DNA of 64,000 nucleotides, taken from contig NC_092050.1 in assembly GCF_003086295.3 (NCBI RefSeq), positions 148,062,699-148,126,698 of the forward strand, in the 5' to 3' direction. The notes under the pieces are model-generated. The model was not told the DNA's origin. It made no database searches and saw only the letters and a program-made list of their open reading frames with translations. The stretch comes from Arachis hypogaea. Lineage: Eukaryota > Streptophyta > Magnoliopsida > Fabales > Fabaceae. How positions within the stretch are numbered: position 1 is the stretch's first letter; every line of letters starts with the position of its first letter. The position numbers and the translations under genes are program-made. Below, in pieces: positions 1 to 11,059 of the stretch.

Positions 1-617
1 TTGATTTACTATACTTTTCTTTTGTGCCTTCCAAGTGTTTGATGAAATGCTTGGTTGGATTTTAGTGTAGATTTTGTTCCTCTTGGCCTAGGTAGAGTAA
101 TTAGTGACACTTGAGTCATCTAATTCCTTTGTTGATTGATAATTGGAGAGATTGCTAATTGATTTGAAAGCCTCCAAAGCTAGTCATTCCTTTAGGAGTT
201 GATTAGGACTTGAGAAATCAAATTGATTCACCCACTTGACTTTCCTTTAATTAGTAAGGGTTAACTAAGTGGTAGCAATGAACAAATCTCATCACAATTG
301 AAAAGGATAACTAGGATAGGACTTCTAATTTTCATACCTTGCCAAGAGCCTTCTATAGTTGTTAGTTTATTTTCATTGCCATTTACTTTTCATGCTTCTT
401 ATCCAAAACCCCAAAATAACCCATAACCGATAACAAGACACTTCATTGTACGTCCTAGGGAGAACGACCCGAGGTCCAATACTTCGGTTTATAAATTTTA
501 GGGGTTTGTACTTGTGACAAACAAATTTTTGCATGAGAGGATTATTGTTGGTTTAGAGACTATACTTCAACGAGATTTCATTTGTGAAATTCTAAACCGT
601 CAAAAATCCAATCGTCA
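1..617 (+). mobile_element. 3' part of an LTR (retrotransposon fragment)
   Basis: Non-coding. The stretch from about 440 to 617 has the look of the 3' end of a legume Ty3/gypsy LTR: an 'agggagaacgacccgagg' block, then 'aggggtttgtacttgtgac', then a terminal part ending near 'accgtcaaaaatcc'. The upstream 440 bases hold no open frame of note. No primer-binding site follows; instead an LTR of another family, in the opposite orientation, begins at about 612-618. The family label is from memory of legume LTRs and is not checked. Confidence 0.5.
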
Positions 618-1493
618 AGCTCCTAACCTTAACAGTGGAGGCTTAGTTGCTCATGGTTCAGAGAGAAAACAAGGGTTCTGAAAAATTGTAAATTGCAGAA
701 TGAAGTAAGAGAAAAGTGAGAAGCCTGAAGGGCTGATTCTTTTTCCTTTTATATCTAATCCTAATTAATGTAAAATATATTTTCTAAAACTAAATAATAT
801 CTTTTCCTACTTGTAAATAAATTAAAGTTTTAATCAAAATTAGTAAAATCTTCGTGCAATCCTTGATGAAGCGTGGGGACCACTGCTTGTTATTGGGTTG
901 GCGCCTAACTTCACTAAAGTGAAGTTAGACTTGAGCATGGCCGAATGGAATGAGCGCTGTTTGTTGCATCTGGCACCTAACTTGGGAAATTTCAAGTTAG
1001 GCGCCACCTTGGCAGTAAGCAATTGAAGTCATCCCTTTTGTCTTGGCGCCTAACTTTAGGATTCTGAAGTTAGGCGCCACCCTGGTAGCAAACAGTTGAA
1101 GCTTAGTTCTTCTTCTGGCGCCTAACTTGGGAAAGGCCAAGTTAGGCGCCAGTGTGGCCGAACATGTTAGAGAAGAAGTGTATACTATTATACATCATTG
1201 GAAAGTTCTGGAAGTTAGCTTTCCAATGCCGCTGGAATACATCAATTGGACCTCTGTAGCTCAAGTTATTCTTGTTGGAGTGCCAGAAGGTCAAGGTTGA
1301 CAGCATAGTTCACTTTCTTCTCTTCTTCTACAAAAACTCCATCAAATCCATCCGAATGCTACCTAAAATAAACAGAATTGCACACAAATCCAAGTAGCAT
1401 TCATAGTGGCTAAAAAGTATTTAAATCTTGATTAAACTTACAAATTTGAATGCAAATTCACTAGGAAAAGATAGGAAAGATGCTCACGCATCA
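618..1493 (-). mobile_element. Truncated LTR of the same superfamily as the 52391-62552 element, minus orientation
   Basis: Read on the minus strand, this begins at 1493 with TGATGCGTGAGCATCTTTCC, the same start as the two LTRs at 52391 and 61015. It follows their order: the 'ggtagcattc' block, the 'ttggaaagctaac' block, the GGCGCCTAACTT repeats, 'gattagatataaa', and 'aaccatgagcaacta...gttaaggttaggagct'. It stops there, about 600 bases short of a full LTR. Similarity to the other two is clear but far from identity, so this is an older or sister family. The LINE at 1494 continues directly from its outer end. Confidence 0.75.
899..1186. repeat. 72-bp tandem repeat, each unit with a GGCGCC hairpin
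   Basis: Four imperfect palindromes of the form TGGCGCCTAACTT-loop-AAGTTAGGCGCCA lie at about 899-929, 971-1006, 1044-1079 and 1116-1151. Their starts are 72-73 bases apart. The sequence between them is also related ('gcaattgaag', 'acagttgaag'), so the whole is a tandem array of about four units inside the LTR. In transcribed LTR RNA each unit could fold into a GC-capped stem. Confidence 0.8.
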
Positions 1494-1509
1494 GTAATTC
1501 CTATGGTTT

Positions 1510-2444
1510 ATGATAGAGAAGCATGGTTTTAATTCAAGATGGATTGGCTAGATACAAGAGGTGGTGACTACTGTTTCTTACTCTGTCATTGTTGAAGGAC
1601 AACCTTATGGCTTTTTCAAGCCAAATAGAGGTATCCGTTAATGTGACCCTCTATTTTCCTCTCTTTTTCTATTTTGTGCGGAAGATTTTTCCTACCTTCT
1701 AAACAAGGTAGATCAAAACGGTATTCTCTCAGGTATTCAAATTAATCGAAGATACCTAGTAATGAATCACCTTCTCTTTATAGATGATTCAATTCTATTT
1801 TGTAAGGCGAATGAGAATAGTTATGGCAGAATTATGGAGCTGCTTTTGGATTATGAGAATGTGAGTGGCCAAAAGGTGAACTTGGATAAATCATGTTTAC
1901 TTTTTAGCAATAACACTCCTAGGGAGGTTTGATTGAACTTGGTAGATAGACTGCATATTAATCATAAGATAAAGACTTGGGACTGCCCTCGATTATCCAA
2001 CATTCTAAGAAAGCAACCTTCAGTTCCATTAAAGAGAATGTAAGGAAGAGGGTTCAAGGATGGAAAAGAAGACTCCTTTCATCAACTGACAAACACGTTT
2101 TGATAAAAGTAGTGGGAGAGGTGACTCCTATTTACTCTTTGTCTTGCTTTAAACTCCTTGACTCCCTAATAAGAAAAATTCATGGTATTTTATCTCAATT
2201 TTGGTGGGATAAAAAAGGTTCAGAAAGAAAAATAGCTTGGGTGAGCTGGGATCTTATGTCAAGGCCTAAAAAAGAAGGCGCTCTCGGATTTAAAGACCTA
2301 CGAGTCCAAAATTTGGCATTGCTTGCTAAACAATGCTGGAAACTAGCTACCCAACCATATTCTCTTATAGCCAGGGTCTATAAAGCAAAATACTTTAGAT
2401 ACAATTCTATCATGAAAGCAGAGACGGGTAACTTACCTTCTTGA
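1510..2444 (+). pseudogene. LINE reverse transcriptase, C-terminal part
   Basis: Frames spliced by eye give the LINE RT palm and thumb: a GIR-x-x-DPL box at about 1635-1655, then a segment reading NHLLFIDDSILFCKAN at about 1763-1810. There the usual FADD catalytic box has become FIDD. A VSGQKVNLDKS motif follows at about 1864. The open piece from 1977 to 2444 continues with the connector typical of these proteins (WKRRLLSS..., LSQFWWDKKG..., GALGFKDLRVQNLALLAKQCW). An in-frame stop within the GIRQGDP box and another near 1930 show that it is dead. The parent family copies its RNA into chromosomal nicks. Confidence 0.85.
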
Positions 2445-2502
2445 GGATAGCGGAGTGTTCTAGAAGGTCGTTCAGTTCTAGAAAAGTAGCTTATTTGGCA
2501 GG

Positions 2503-3200
2503 TTGGCAATGGCAACAACATTCAAATTCTCACTGACCATTGCTCCCTCCCAATCATCTATTCCTAATCCGATCCCTCCTTCAGCTGTCACAGAAATTCA
2601 GAGACATAACATTATGTGGGTAAAAGATTTAATGTTACCCAATAGAAGTTGGAATCAGAATCTAATTAATCAACTATTCTTACCTGAAATTAGTCAGCAA
2701 ATTCTATCAATCACAATCTCAGAGGGTGAAGACAGACTTTAATGAAATGCAACTCGAAGCAGAAAATATGAGACAAGCTCTGGCTACCAAGTGGTGTATC
2801 ATTTCAAACTCTCTCCAATAGAGTTTTGCCCAGAAATTCTCCAACGTAAAAAAATCTTGTGTCAAATCTAGAGACTCTCTCTTCCACCAAAATTGAAGAT
2901 TTTTTTTCTCCGGAGAAGCATGCAAGAGAAGATCCCTGTCCTTAACCTGCTCAACCAGCTCTTCCCTTCCATTTTCCCATTATGTCGTCGCTGCCAACAA
3001 GATGCAGAATCGATCAATCATTGTCTATTCTTATGCGAGAAAGCAAAAGAGATATGGAATAAAAGTCCCATCACCATAAATTTTGTCAACAACAACTCAC
3101 CTTCCTTTTGGTCGGTTTGGTCAGAGAGATCTGAGCACTTCAGAGTTCGACATGGTGGGTCATCGCAGTTGGTGTTGTTAGCAACATTGTGTTGAGAAAT
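2503..3200 (+). pseudogene. LINE ORF2 C-terminus (zf-RVT region)
   Basis: Two open pieces (2503-2742 and 2893-3195) in different frames carry the C-terminal end of ORF2. The second has PVLNLLNQLFPSIFPLCRRC followed by AESINHCLFLCEKAKEIW. The Cys-x2-Cys with a downstream His and Cys is the putative zinc-binding reverse transcriptase motif (zf-RVT) found in plant L1 elements. At least one frameshift lies between the pieces. Confidence 0.75.
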
Positions 3201-3480
3201 TTGGAAATCCAGAAACAGCATGATTTTTGAACAAGAATTGATCCCTCCTGAAGCAACAATGGAGTCGTGCTAGAAGCTTGTGAATGAGTTGTCTTCCAAT
3301 CCCTAGTTTTGCATTCACTCTCATTTTTCTAATCTAATTTCTCTCTCATTCATATTTTGTTGCTATCACGCTTTAGTGAACTTTAGAAATTTTTTCTTTC
3401 TTTTGCTATGTGTTCTAACATAGACTCCATTGTATTTTGCTTCAATCAATCAATAAAATACATCTATCTTTGAAAAAAAA

Positions 3481-4950
3481 TTGGGCTAGACTTGTTAGTT
3501 CTCTAATTTTTTTTTTAAATTATATATATATGGTTTATAAATTATTAAGAAAACAAAAAGGGAGACGTTTTGATCAGAAAAAAATAAAAGTGAATTTTAA
3601 ATTTATAAGATATTGAATGCATATTAAAATTATAATTTCCATTTTAATTAATAAAATCTATATATATATCGCATCTTAAACAAAAAATAGTATGTATTTG
3701 TAGTGAATCCCATTAATTATTTGTATGCACTACAAACTCGTCATCACGTGCGTCACATCCTTAGATATCGATGATGTTATTTGGAAAATTGAGAAGAACA
3801 ATAAAGTAGTTTATTTAATTCTAAGAATCTTAGTGGTAAAAGAGCCATCAATATAATAATTAGTACTAGAATAAAAAAGAATTATCTTCAAGTTATGCAC
3901 GTATATGTTAATAGAATTTATTATTGGTGTATATTATTTCGATTTGTTCAAAACAAATATAGTAATAACTTAGAGAATGCATAATTGCACTTAGTGCTTG
4001 TTAATACACTAAATGCAAATCAATCAATGATATAATTATATACATAATAAAAGATAATATATGATAAGACTTTGACTAATTAGTTTATTGATCTTGACAT
4101 TATTAGAATAAGTGCCTATAATTCTATTCCTTCTCCAACTATACAAAAAAGCAGGAGGGCCTAACTAGTAGAAGATATAATGCTAAAAAAGATATAAACC
4201 TGAAAGGGTTTGGATTTTCAATTGAAAATGACACAAGTATAGTTATTATACCAAAAAAAGAAGCCTTAATAGTTAGGGTTTTATATGATCCCAACCTAGT
4301 AGAGTTGGTGAGGCGCTGAGACTCTAATGATGGAATCTAATGTGCTTTGAATGAAGACGAATGGCAACCACTAAGTACCACTTGTTTCCAAGTCCCAAGC
4401 CAGCACCATGCTCTGGATACACAAACCATATATGTCAAGGGGTTTTTTTAATAAATAAATGAATAAAAGAGGGGTTTAAATTTGTATAAGTTGAATAAAG
4501 TTGTATTATTTAATTTATAAGTTATATAGATAGGGTTAGAAATATAACTATTAATATTGCCTTCTCATATCAATTTAAATTTTTAAGATGAGTAATTTTT
4601 TGATATGATATCAGAGCTTTATATTCGAAAAATTTAGAATAAAGAAAAAAAGGAGCATGTGTTACATTTTTCTATCATTTTAAATTTTTAGGAGGAATAA
4701 TTTCTTGATAAATAAATAAAAAATCCAAGAAAAAGTCACTTACAAGTAAAACAGAATAAACAAACTTGTTTTACTCTCTAATACTATTATAAAACCCAAT
4801 TTTATTATCACTCACTCATACAACTGCCACAACTTTAATGTTTAAAACCAATAAAAAAAATAGTGAAACTGTTGCAATTTTTTAAACCAACAAAGCAATT
4901 GCGAAGGTTTAAAACTGTTACAAATTTATTTGCTAGTGCTTGTGCCTTAA
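3481..4950. other. AT-rich spacer, nothing recognised
   Basis: Very AT-rich, with short homopolymer and TA runs. No open frame with plausible composition, no tRNA-like fold and no terminal-repeat pair was found. A phrase at about 4600-4620 (gatatgatatcagagcttt) resembles the copia primer-binding phrase but has no LTR beside it. Confidence 0.5.
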
Positions 4951-6010
4951 TACTACGTTTGGATGGTGTTCGTGTATATGAGACACACACACAACAACAC
5001 ATGTATATTGTTTGTTTTGTAAGACACAAATTTAAAAGAGACACGGTTACACATAACTACCTACAGAGAACATGTATTTTGTGTCTGGCCAAAATAAAGA
5101 TATACAGAAATTTGGTTTAAGACCTAGATCAAAATTCCAAAATTACCCAACTCACATTAAAGTTCTTTTTTCTCTTCTTCTCTCTCCCTCCTCTAACCTC
5201 TATATTGTTATTGCATCTCAGCTCTTCCTTTCCAAATCTATTTCATCCTCATCTTCCACCATCCCAGATCTATCAAGTAGTTACGCTTCCAAAACACTGT
5301 GTTTATCCTCCCCAATATCGACGTCTCTCTCTCTCTGGATCTCTCTTTTTCATTCTCTCCTCTTTGGCATCACCATTTCCGACAACGTCGCCTTCATTTC
5401 CTCTATCTCCTTCATCTCTATCTTCGTCTAGTGATGAGAAATAGTGTTAGTGATTGAAGTGATCGGCTATCATTATAGATCTAATGCTGCTATAACCGCA
5501 AACACGAAGAAAGTTGCCTCCGCCGAACGTCGCAGTAATCACAGGCACGAAGAAGGTCGTCTAACACTGTCATTTGCCTCCGCATTGCCCCTTGTCATTA
5601 CCGTCATTTTTTTCATCATTTATTTCTCCTCCAATACATCAACAAACCCTCACCCTCCCTAATTTTAGATCTGTTTCTGTCATTTTTTTTAATTTGAATT
5701 GTTTAAGTGATATTTAAATTGGAATTGTTAATTTTAATTTATTTATTTGAAATAAGATTGAAAGATCAGTAATGATAATAGTGGTGGTAGAAATTGATAA
5801 TAATGGTAGTGATGATAGTGGTGGTAGTATTGAAATTGTTCTAATTTGGGGATAAATTTGACTTTCAAATTAAATAGATGTGTCTTGTGTATTATGACTA
5901 TTATCACCAAATATATTAAAAACTTTGTGTATATCTGTGTTTATGTATTTCTGTATCTTTTGTGTCTATGTCTTTATTTTTTTTAAGACAATAACTAAAT
6001 ACATCCTAAA
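4951..6010. other. Possible non-autonomous DNA element with a CT-rich interior
   Basis: The left side has 'tacgtttggatg' followed by 'gagacacacacac', and the right side near 5930-6006 has a roughly inverted 'tgtgtttatg...gtgtctatgtc...aaatacatcc'. Many legume MITEs begin with a 'gtttggatg' phrase next to GAGACACA runs, so this may be such an element of about 1.05 kb. The terminal repeats match poorly and I could not define a target duplication. The interior from 5160 to 5660 is CT-rich, and its open frames are low-complexity by-products. Confidence 0.25.
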
Positions 6011-7538
6011 AAACGTTGGTCCTCCGAACTGTAAATTCTTTTCGTGGGTATTTGAAATCGTCACAAAAACCTTAAAAACCGTCACTAAATATCAATTCTT
6101 TATAGGGAATACCACCTTTAAAAAAATAATTAGATATACAACATTAGAGATTAATTCAGTTCTATATAATGGATAAATCACTTAAATAGATGAGATTTCT
6201 TCATCTCATATAAAGTATTCAATATTTGAACCCCCTCGTCCTCGTATTATTATTTAATGTTGTTAATCTGGTTTTATGTCAATGGAGAGTAGAGTTGGTT
6301 GTATAACACATGCTTGTTTCTTCTTAAATAAGATACTCCATTTGAGTTTTGTAGAGTACTAAAATAATTTCTATATATTGAAGGAACTAGTCCCACCATG
6401 ATATGTATATTTTTCTTTTTTATTTGAGTAGGTTTGCATTGGCTCCTATAAAAGATATATTTGAATTCCGAAAAAAACAATACAAATAAAATCTAGTTTT
6501 ATGAATTTCATTACTTTTTATTTCAGTAAAAATTTTGTTATTTTTTTAGTAGTACACATTAAAAAAATAACATTTGTACCATTCCATCTTACACCGACTT
6601 TTCTTTTGTCTTTTTCTTTCTCTTTTAATTTTTTTCTTTTTTATGTCTTCTTTTCTTTTATATAACATCCCCCGCCCCCCCCCCCCTCATCTTTTTTTCT
6701 CCGTTCTATTATTGTTCTTTTGTTTCTTAATATATAATTATTATTTAAAAAAAGTTACTATTATATTCGTTCTTTTAGTTACCACTTTGTTATGGTAGAT
6801 ATAAATTAGAGTGTACAAAATAGAAGTACAGATAGCATGCATTGTCTAAAAGTATATAAGGATTTCTCCTTTACGTTGATACAATCAAGATTATTGAGGA
6901 CCACTAGAAGTATATATGCCCTACTAATTATTGCCATCCCCATGGAATTCCTTTAGTTTATTTAATTTCTTAACAACCCCTTAATTCTTTGCTGTCTTTA
7001 TCTTCTTTTAATTTCCTTGCTCATTCATGTATATACGTATATATATTAGTTAAAAAAGAATAATATTGTGTTTATATAATAATATATATTTAATTTAATT
7101 ATTGAGCAAAGAAAAGAGCCAACATATAGGCAAAGATTCCTGAAGATAATGCAACCATCTCTTCTCTTTTAGGATTTGAGCACGTTTCCACCCTCTCCAC
7201 TAACTTGTTTCTTTTGGGTCGCATAGATAGATTCCCACTAACAAATTCAGTAGGATCATCTATCTATATCTCTCCCCAATTGTTTATTTTAATTTGTGCA
7301 AACCTGTTATTATATCTTCGTTACATTGTATTTCTTTCTTCTCTCTTTTAATTAAATATAACGATTTTAAGGGTGTCATTATTCAAACGCTCGCCCCAAA
7401 TAGTAGTTGCCCACAAATTCGGATAATCCCTAATCCCTAATAATAATAACAGATATGAATAGCATTAGCAAATGTCCGTTTATGACACGTACGTGTTATA
7501 ACAAATGATAGTTATGAATACGCTAATTAATTATTTCG
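6011..7538. other. AT-rich spacer with a pyrimidine/poly-C tract
   Basis: No gene recognised. From about 6590 to 6720 the plus strand is almost pure pyrimidine, with a run of more than ten C near 6675. The open frames here follow from that composition. The remainder is ordinary AT-rich spacer. Confidence 0.45.
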
Positions 7539-7680
7539 GGTGGAAACTCAGGTGCAGTCGAGTTTACGTGAAGTTGATATCTGAAAGTCGTTAGATAATT
7601 TGACTGATTTGACTAAATTTTCATCTAACGACTCTCAGATATCAACTTCACGTGAAATCGATTTCACCTGAGTTTTCACC
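7539..7680. mobile_element. AhMITE1-like MITE (Mutator type)
   Basis: A 142-bp fold-back element. The left end GGTGGAAACTCAGGTGCAGT is the near-perfect reverse complement of the right end at 7661-7680, and the two arms pair through most of their length (CTCAGATATCAACTTCACGT on the right). The 9 bases on each side, attatttcg at 7530-7538 and attattttg at 7681-7689, match at 8 of 9, a Mutator-size target duplication. From memory this is the peanut AhMITE1 family, known for recent activity. A second copy is at 34959-35100. Confidence 0.85.
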
Positions 7681-8212
7681 ATTATTTTGTGACACGTAGT
7701 AATGTGTTATTAATCTATCATATTATTATGTTACGTAATACTTAATTTGACACATTGAAAACTAATCATTAGTATAAAATATAAATTAAAATATAAAATA
7801 TACATAAAAATAAATTAACTAAATAATATATATATTTATATATAAATAATTGATTTTGATATACAAATAATATTTTTATTTTTTAATGATAAAAGAATTG
7901 ATTTAACCTGTGATTGGATTTTTTTAAAGATTAATATAATTATTAAAATTTTTTACAAAAATTAATTTAAAAAATATGCTATCTTTCAGAAACAACTATA
8001 AGTATTAACCCAATATTTATCACTAGGCATTTTTGAGAAGAAGGAGAAGAATTGGTTTGTGTGATTGGAAGTTGTGTAAGTTGCTTGTTTATAGATAAAT
8101 TTTTTTACTGTTACTATCTCATTTGCACACGAAACAAATATTTTTTATCCATATTTTTGTTAAAGAATTTGATCGTATCTCGTTTGTAAAATGCACATTG
8201 TAAAAGTGAAAA
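7681..8212. other. AT-rich spacer
   Basis: No gene seen. Around 7760-7880 the sequence resembles the AT-rich repeat at 21452-21618 (attaaaataaaatatacataaaaataaatta-like phrases), but no ends could be set. Confidence 0.4.
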
Positions 8213-8620
8213 TGTAACAAGAGACTAAACTGGAGAAAGGATATGTATGTCTATTCAAGTTGTATAGAATGATATAATATAAAAAGGTATTTATAGGTAC
8301 TAAGAGAATCGTAATAATAAAGACGTAATCTCTTATAATAAATATATGATATGCTAAATAATACTAATTGATCCTAATTATATTCTAACATAAATAATGC
8401 TAATTGATCTTAATTGATCCTAATTATATTCTAACATTGTTAGAAACAAGAGACTAAACTGGAGAAAGGATTTGTGTGTCTATTCAAGTTGTATAGAATG
8501 ATACAATATAAAAATGTATTTATAGGTACTAAGAGAATTGTAATAATAAAGACGTAATCTCCTATAATAAATATATAGATATACTAAATAATACTAATTG
8601 ATCCTAATTATATTCTAACA
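8213..8620. mobile_element. Tandem pair of short copia-type LTRs
   Basis: Two near-identical copies of about 180 bp lie head to tail: 8213-8390 and 8438-8620. Both contain 'agagactaaactggagaaag', 'tatttataggtactaagaga' and 'taataaagacgtaatctc', and end 'taattatattctaaca'. The second starts TGTTAGAA, so the full unit is TGTTAGAA...TTCTAACA, a typical copia-like LTR. The 46 bases between them repeat the LTR tail. A related solo copy is at 33702-33894. This is either an unequal-crossover product or a TRIM-like element with almost no interior. Confidence 0.7.
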
Positions 8621-10100
8621 TCTCCAAAACTACATATATATCTATATTTGATATGCTTATTTTATTTAAATAAAAAAAATCGAAGCTTATAACATTTCCC
8701 ATTATTATATAATTTTACTATTCTTATTTCAAGAATTGATAACATATTTGTTATGAAATCATTTTCTTTAAATGTTTAAATTAATAAAAAAAAGACACAT
8801 GAATAATATACCATTCATGCAAAAAAAATTTTTTGGAGATTTACGTAAATTTTTACATAAATATATTTATTTTTATTATTATTGGCTTTATGTTGAAATT
8901 TATTTTAGGTCAACAAAAATCAAATTTTAGATTTTTATGTAAAAAATTTTTTTGATATTATATCATAAAATTATTTTTTTTTAAATTTAAACTGATAATA
9001 TTAGAAATAAATATTATGATAATAAAAAATAATTTTTTATAATTTAGTCTAAATTATTGTCATATGTGTATGTATGTATTTTTTATAATTTAATCTAAAT
9101 TATTGTCATATGTGTATGTATTTTTTATAATTTAATCTAATTTAATCTAAATATGTATGTGTGACTATTGAATTGACTCACTCTAAAAATTCTTAATAAT
9201 TATTCTCATAACAAATATAGTAATAATAGTTTCTTTTGAATTGTCAATATGATATTCTCATAACAAATATAGTAATAACAAAGTTTCTTTTGATATGCGA
9301 TTATTATGCTAATGTACAATGTATTTATTATATTTTAATTTCAAACACATGTGATTATTATGCTAATTAACAATGTATTTATTATATTTTGATTTTAAAT
9401 ACCTAATATTATAGGGTGCTAGTTGAATGGATATTAAGTATGATTTAAATACGTAGAATTAATAATTAGCCTATAAAAAATTCGTCAACTCTCGTTTAAG
9501 AATTTGTACTCTATAATTATAATGACTGAAATAAATAAAATCTCGAATAAAGGAATTGAATGAACGAAGAAATGAATTTCTTAAGTTATTCACAATTCAT
9601 TATAATAATGGCAACAAGTTAGAATTTTGACAATAAAATTATACTCTAAAGGTTAACTAAGACATGGAAGAAATTATATTTTATTCTTATCGAATTCTTA
9701 GGAAGTGTTGCTAGACGCGAACTTTCAATAGTAAATTTAGTATGAATAATTTCCTATCCGCTTAATATTGAACTTATAGGTCACAAACTAACGAATATTA
9801 TTCTAATATTTGTTAAAGAATTATTTAATTATTATTTTAATTTATAAATAATTATAGTAATTCGAATGAAATATTATTATATTCTATATTAGGACTTAGA
9901 ATATAATAATATAATAATTGAGAATATTAAATAAAACTTAAGACTAATTAGTTATTCTGTTTTTGAATTTAAATTTTAAATTTAGATAAAATCTTAATTG
10001 ATTCTATTTTAAATTGAGTTGTAATATGATTTGTAAGATTTTAATTTAAAATAAGATAAGATTTAAATTTTGAAATCAATAACAAAGCGCATATATATAT
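8621..10100. other. AT-rich spacer
   Basis: About four fifths A or T by eye. No protein, RNA gene or terminal-repeat pair was recognised, apart from the short tandem duplications listed at 9029-9395. Confidence 0.5.
9029..9395. repeat. Series of short tandem duplications
   Basis: Three different segments are each duplicated in place. About 50 bp with 'ttttttataatttagtctaa...gtcatatgtgtatgta' recurs two and a half times from 9029 to 9165. A segment with 'ctcataacaaatatagtaataa...gtttcttttga' occurs at about 9203 and 9254. A segment with 'gtgattattatgctaat...caatgtatttattatatttt' occurs at about 9298 and 9351. Confidence 0.7.
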
Positions 10101-10109
10101 AGAATAAAA

Positions 10110-10972
10110 CTCTACATCCAAGCAAAATACTTATCTAAGTCTATCCAAGTTGTTATAACAACTTTTCAAATCACGCACTCATTCTCCTTCTTCTTCTCCG
10201 TTTTTTTCTCCTTCTCCTCCTCCTCGTATTTCTTCTTTTTCTTCTTCCAAATTTGTGCAGATTCTTCTTCTTCCCCTCTTCTTCTTCCAAATTTGCACAT
10301 GCAAATTTTTCTTCTTTCCTTCTTCTTTTCCTCCTTGTTCTTCTCCTCCTCCTCCTCCTCCTCCTCCTTCTTCTTTATCGTCATCACCAATAATACCAAT
10401 ATTTTGCAAATATCTTTATTAGTTCTGATTTTTTCTGCTGCCATCATTAAATAATTTCGGTTTATTTCTTAATTTATTTCGGTTCATTTGTGTGTTAATT
10501 GTCGGTTCATTTGTGTGTTAATTTTGGTTCATTTGATGCTGCTGATAAGTATTGACCAAATTTTTTATTCACAACTGAACCGAAATTAACACACAAATGA
10601 ATCAAAATTAATTCACAAATGAACCAAAATAAACTAAAAAATGAACTGAAATTATTTAATGATGACACCAGAGAAAATCAGAACCAATAAAGATGTTAGC
10701 AAAATGTTGGTGTTGTTGGTGAAGAAGAAGGAGGAGGAGGAGGAGGAGGAGGAGGAGGAGGAGGAGGAGGAGGAGGAGGAGGAGGAGGAGGAGGAGGAGG
10801 AGGAGGAGGAGGAGGAGGATCTGCATGCACGAAGAAGAAGAACGTATGCGTGAATTTGAAAGAAGAAGAAGAAGAAGAAGCGCGTGTAATAAGGCTCTTT
10901 TAATGAGAGTGATTTTTGTTGGTGTTGGACCTACTTGGATAAACTTGGATGAAAAAATACTTAGATGTGTAG
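10110..10972. mobile_element. Fold-back element with microsatellite-bearing arms
   Basis: The left end (ctacatccaagcaaaatac...tctaagtctatccaagt, from about 10110) is the imperfect reverse complement of the right end (acttggataaacttggatga...aaatacttagatgtgtag, to about 10972). The arms continue inward: CTT/TCC-rich DNA at 10180-10380 pairs with GAA/GGA-rich DNA at 10720-10880, and 'ccatcattaaataatttcggttta' near 10441 pairs with the matching stretch at 10628-10665. A spacer of about 40 bp lies near 10535-10575. There is no transposase. Length and structure suit a non-autonomous Mutator-like or fold-back element, but no target duplication could be set in the flanking TA repeats. Confidence 0.65.
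10729..10819 (+). repeat. (GGA)n microsatellite, about 30 units
   Basis: About 90 bases of uninterrupted GGA, inside the right arm of the fold-back element. The left arm holds a shorter TCC/TTC tract (10210-10375). The open frame through it encodes only poly-Glu and is not a gene. Confidence 0.95.
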
Positions 10973-10995
10973 TAATATATATATATACATGTTAG

Positions 10996-11058
10996 GTATA
11001 TATCAAAATCAGCCACCAAAATCTGTTACTATGTATTTGTATACAAATATATGTATAA
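10996..11058. repeat. Deleted copy of the 'AAAATCAGCCAC' MITE-like repeat
   Basis: Contains 'tatcaaaatcagccaccaaaatc' and then 'atgtatttgtatacaaatatat', the left end and right middle of the repeat seen more fully at 21452-21618. The centre is missing. Confidence 0.5.
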
Positions 11059-11059
11059 G

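Larger units (their letters stand above)
1494..3480 (+). mobile_element. 5'-truncated L1-type LINE
   Basis: The 3' half of a plant non-LTR retrotransposon. It starts inside the reverse transcriptase, directly after the LTR fragment that ends at 1493, and runs to a 3' end with AATAAA at 3452-3457 and a short A tail at 3473-3480. Coding parts are broken by stops and frameshifts, so it is inactive. The endonuclease and ORF1 are missing. Confidence 0.85.

Noticed and set aside
4600..4620. Copia-like primer-site phrase (gatatcagagc)
   Set aside because: No LTR end upstream and no gag downstream.
5072..5662. Open frames rich in Ser, Leu and Phe
   Set aside because: They follow from CT-rich DNA, overlap in several frames and have no domain or start context.
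10659..10853. Open frame with a long Glu run
   Set aside because: It is the translation of the (GGA)n microsatellite in the fold-back element; nothing gene-like surrounds it.
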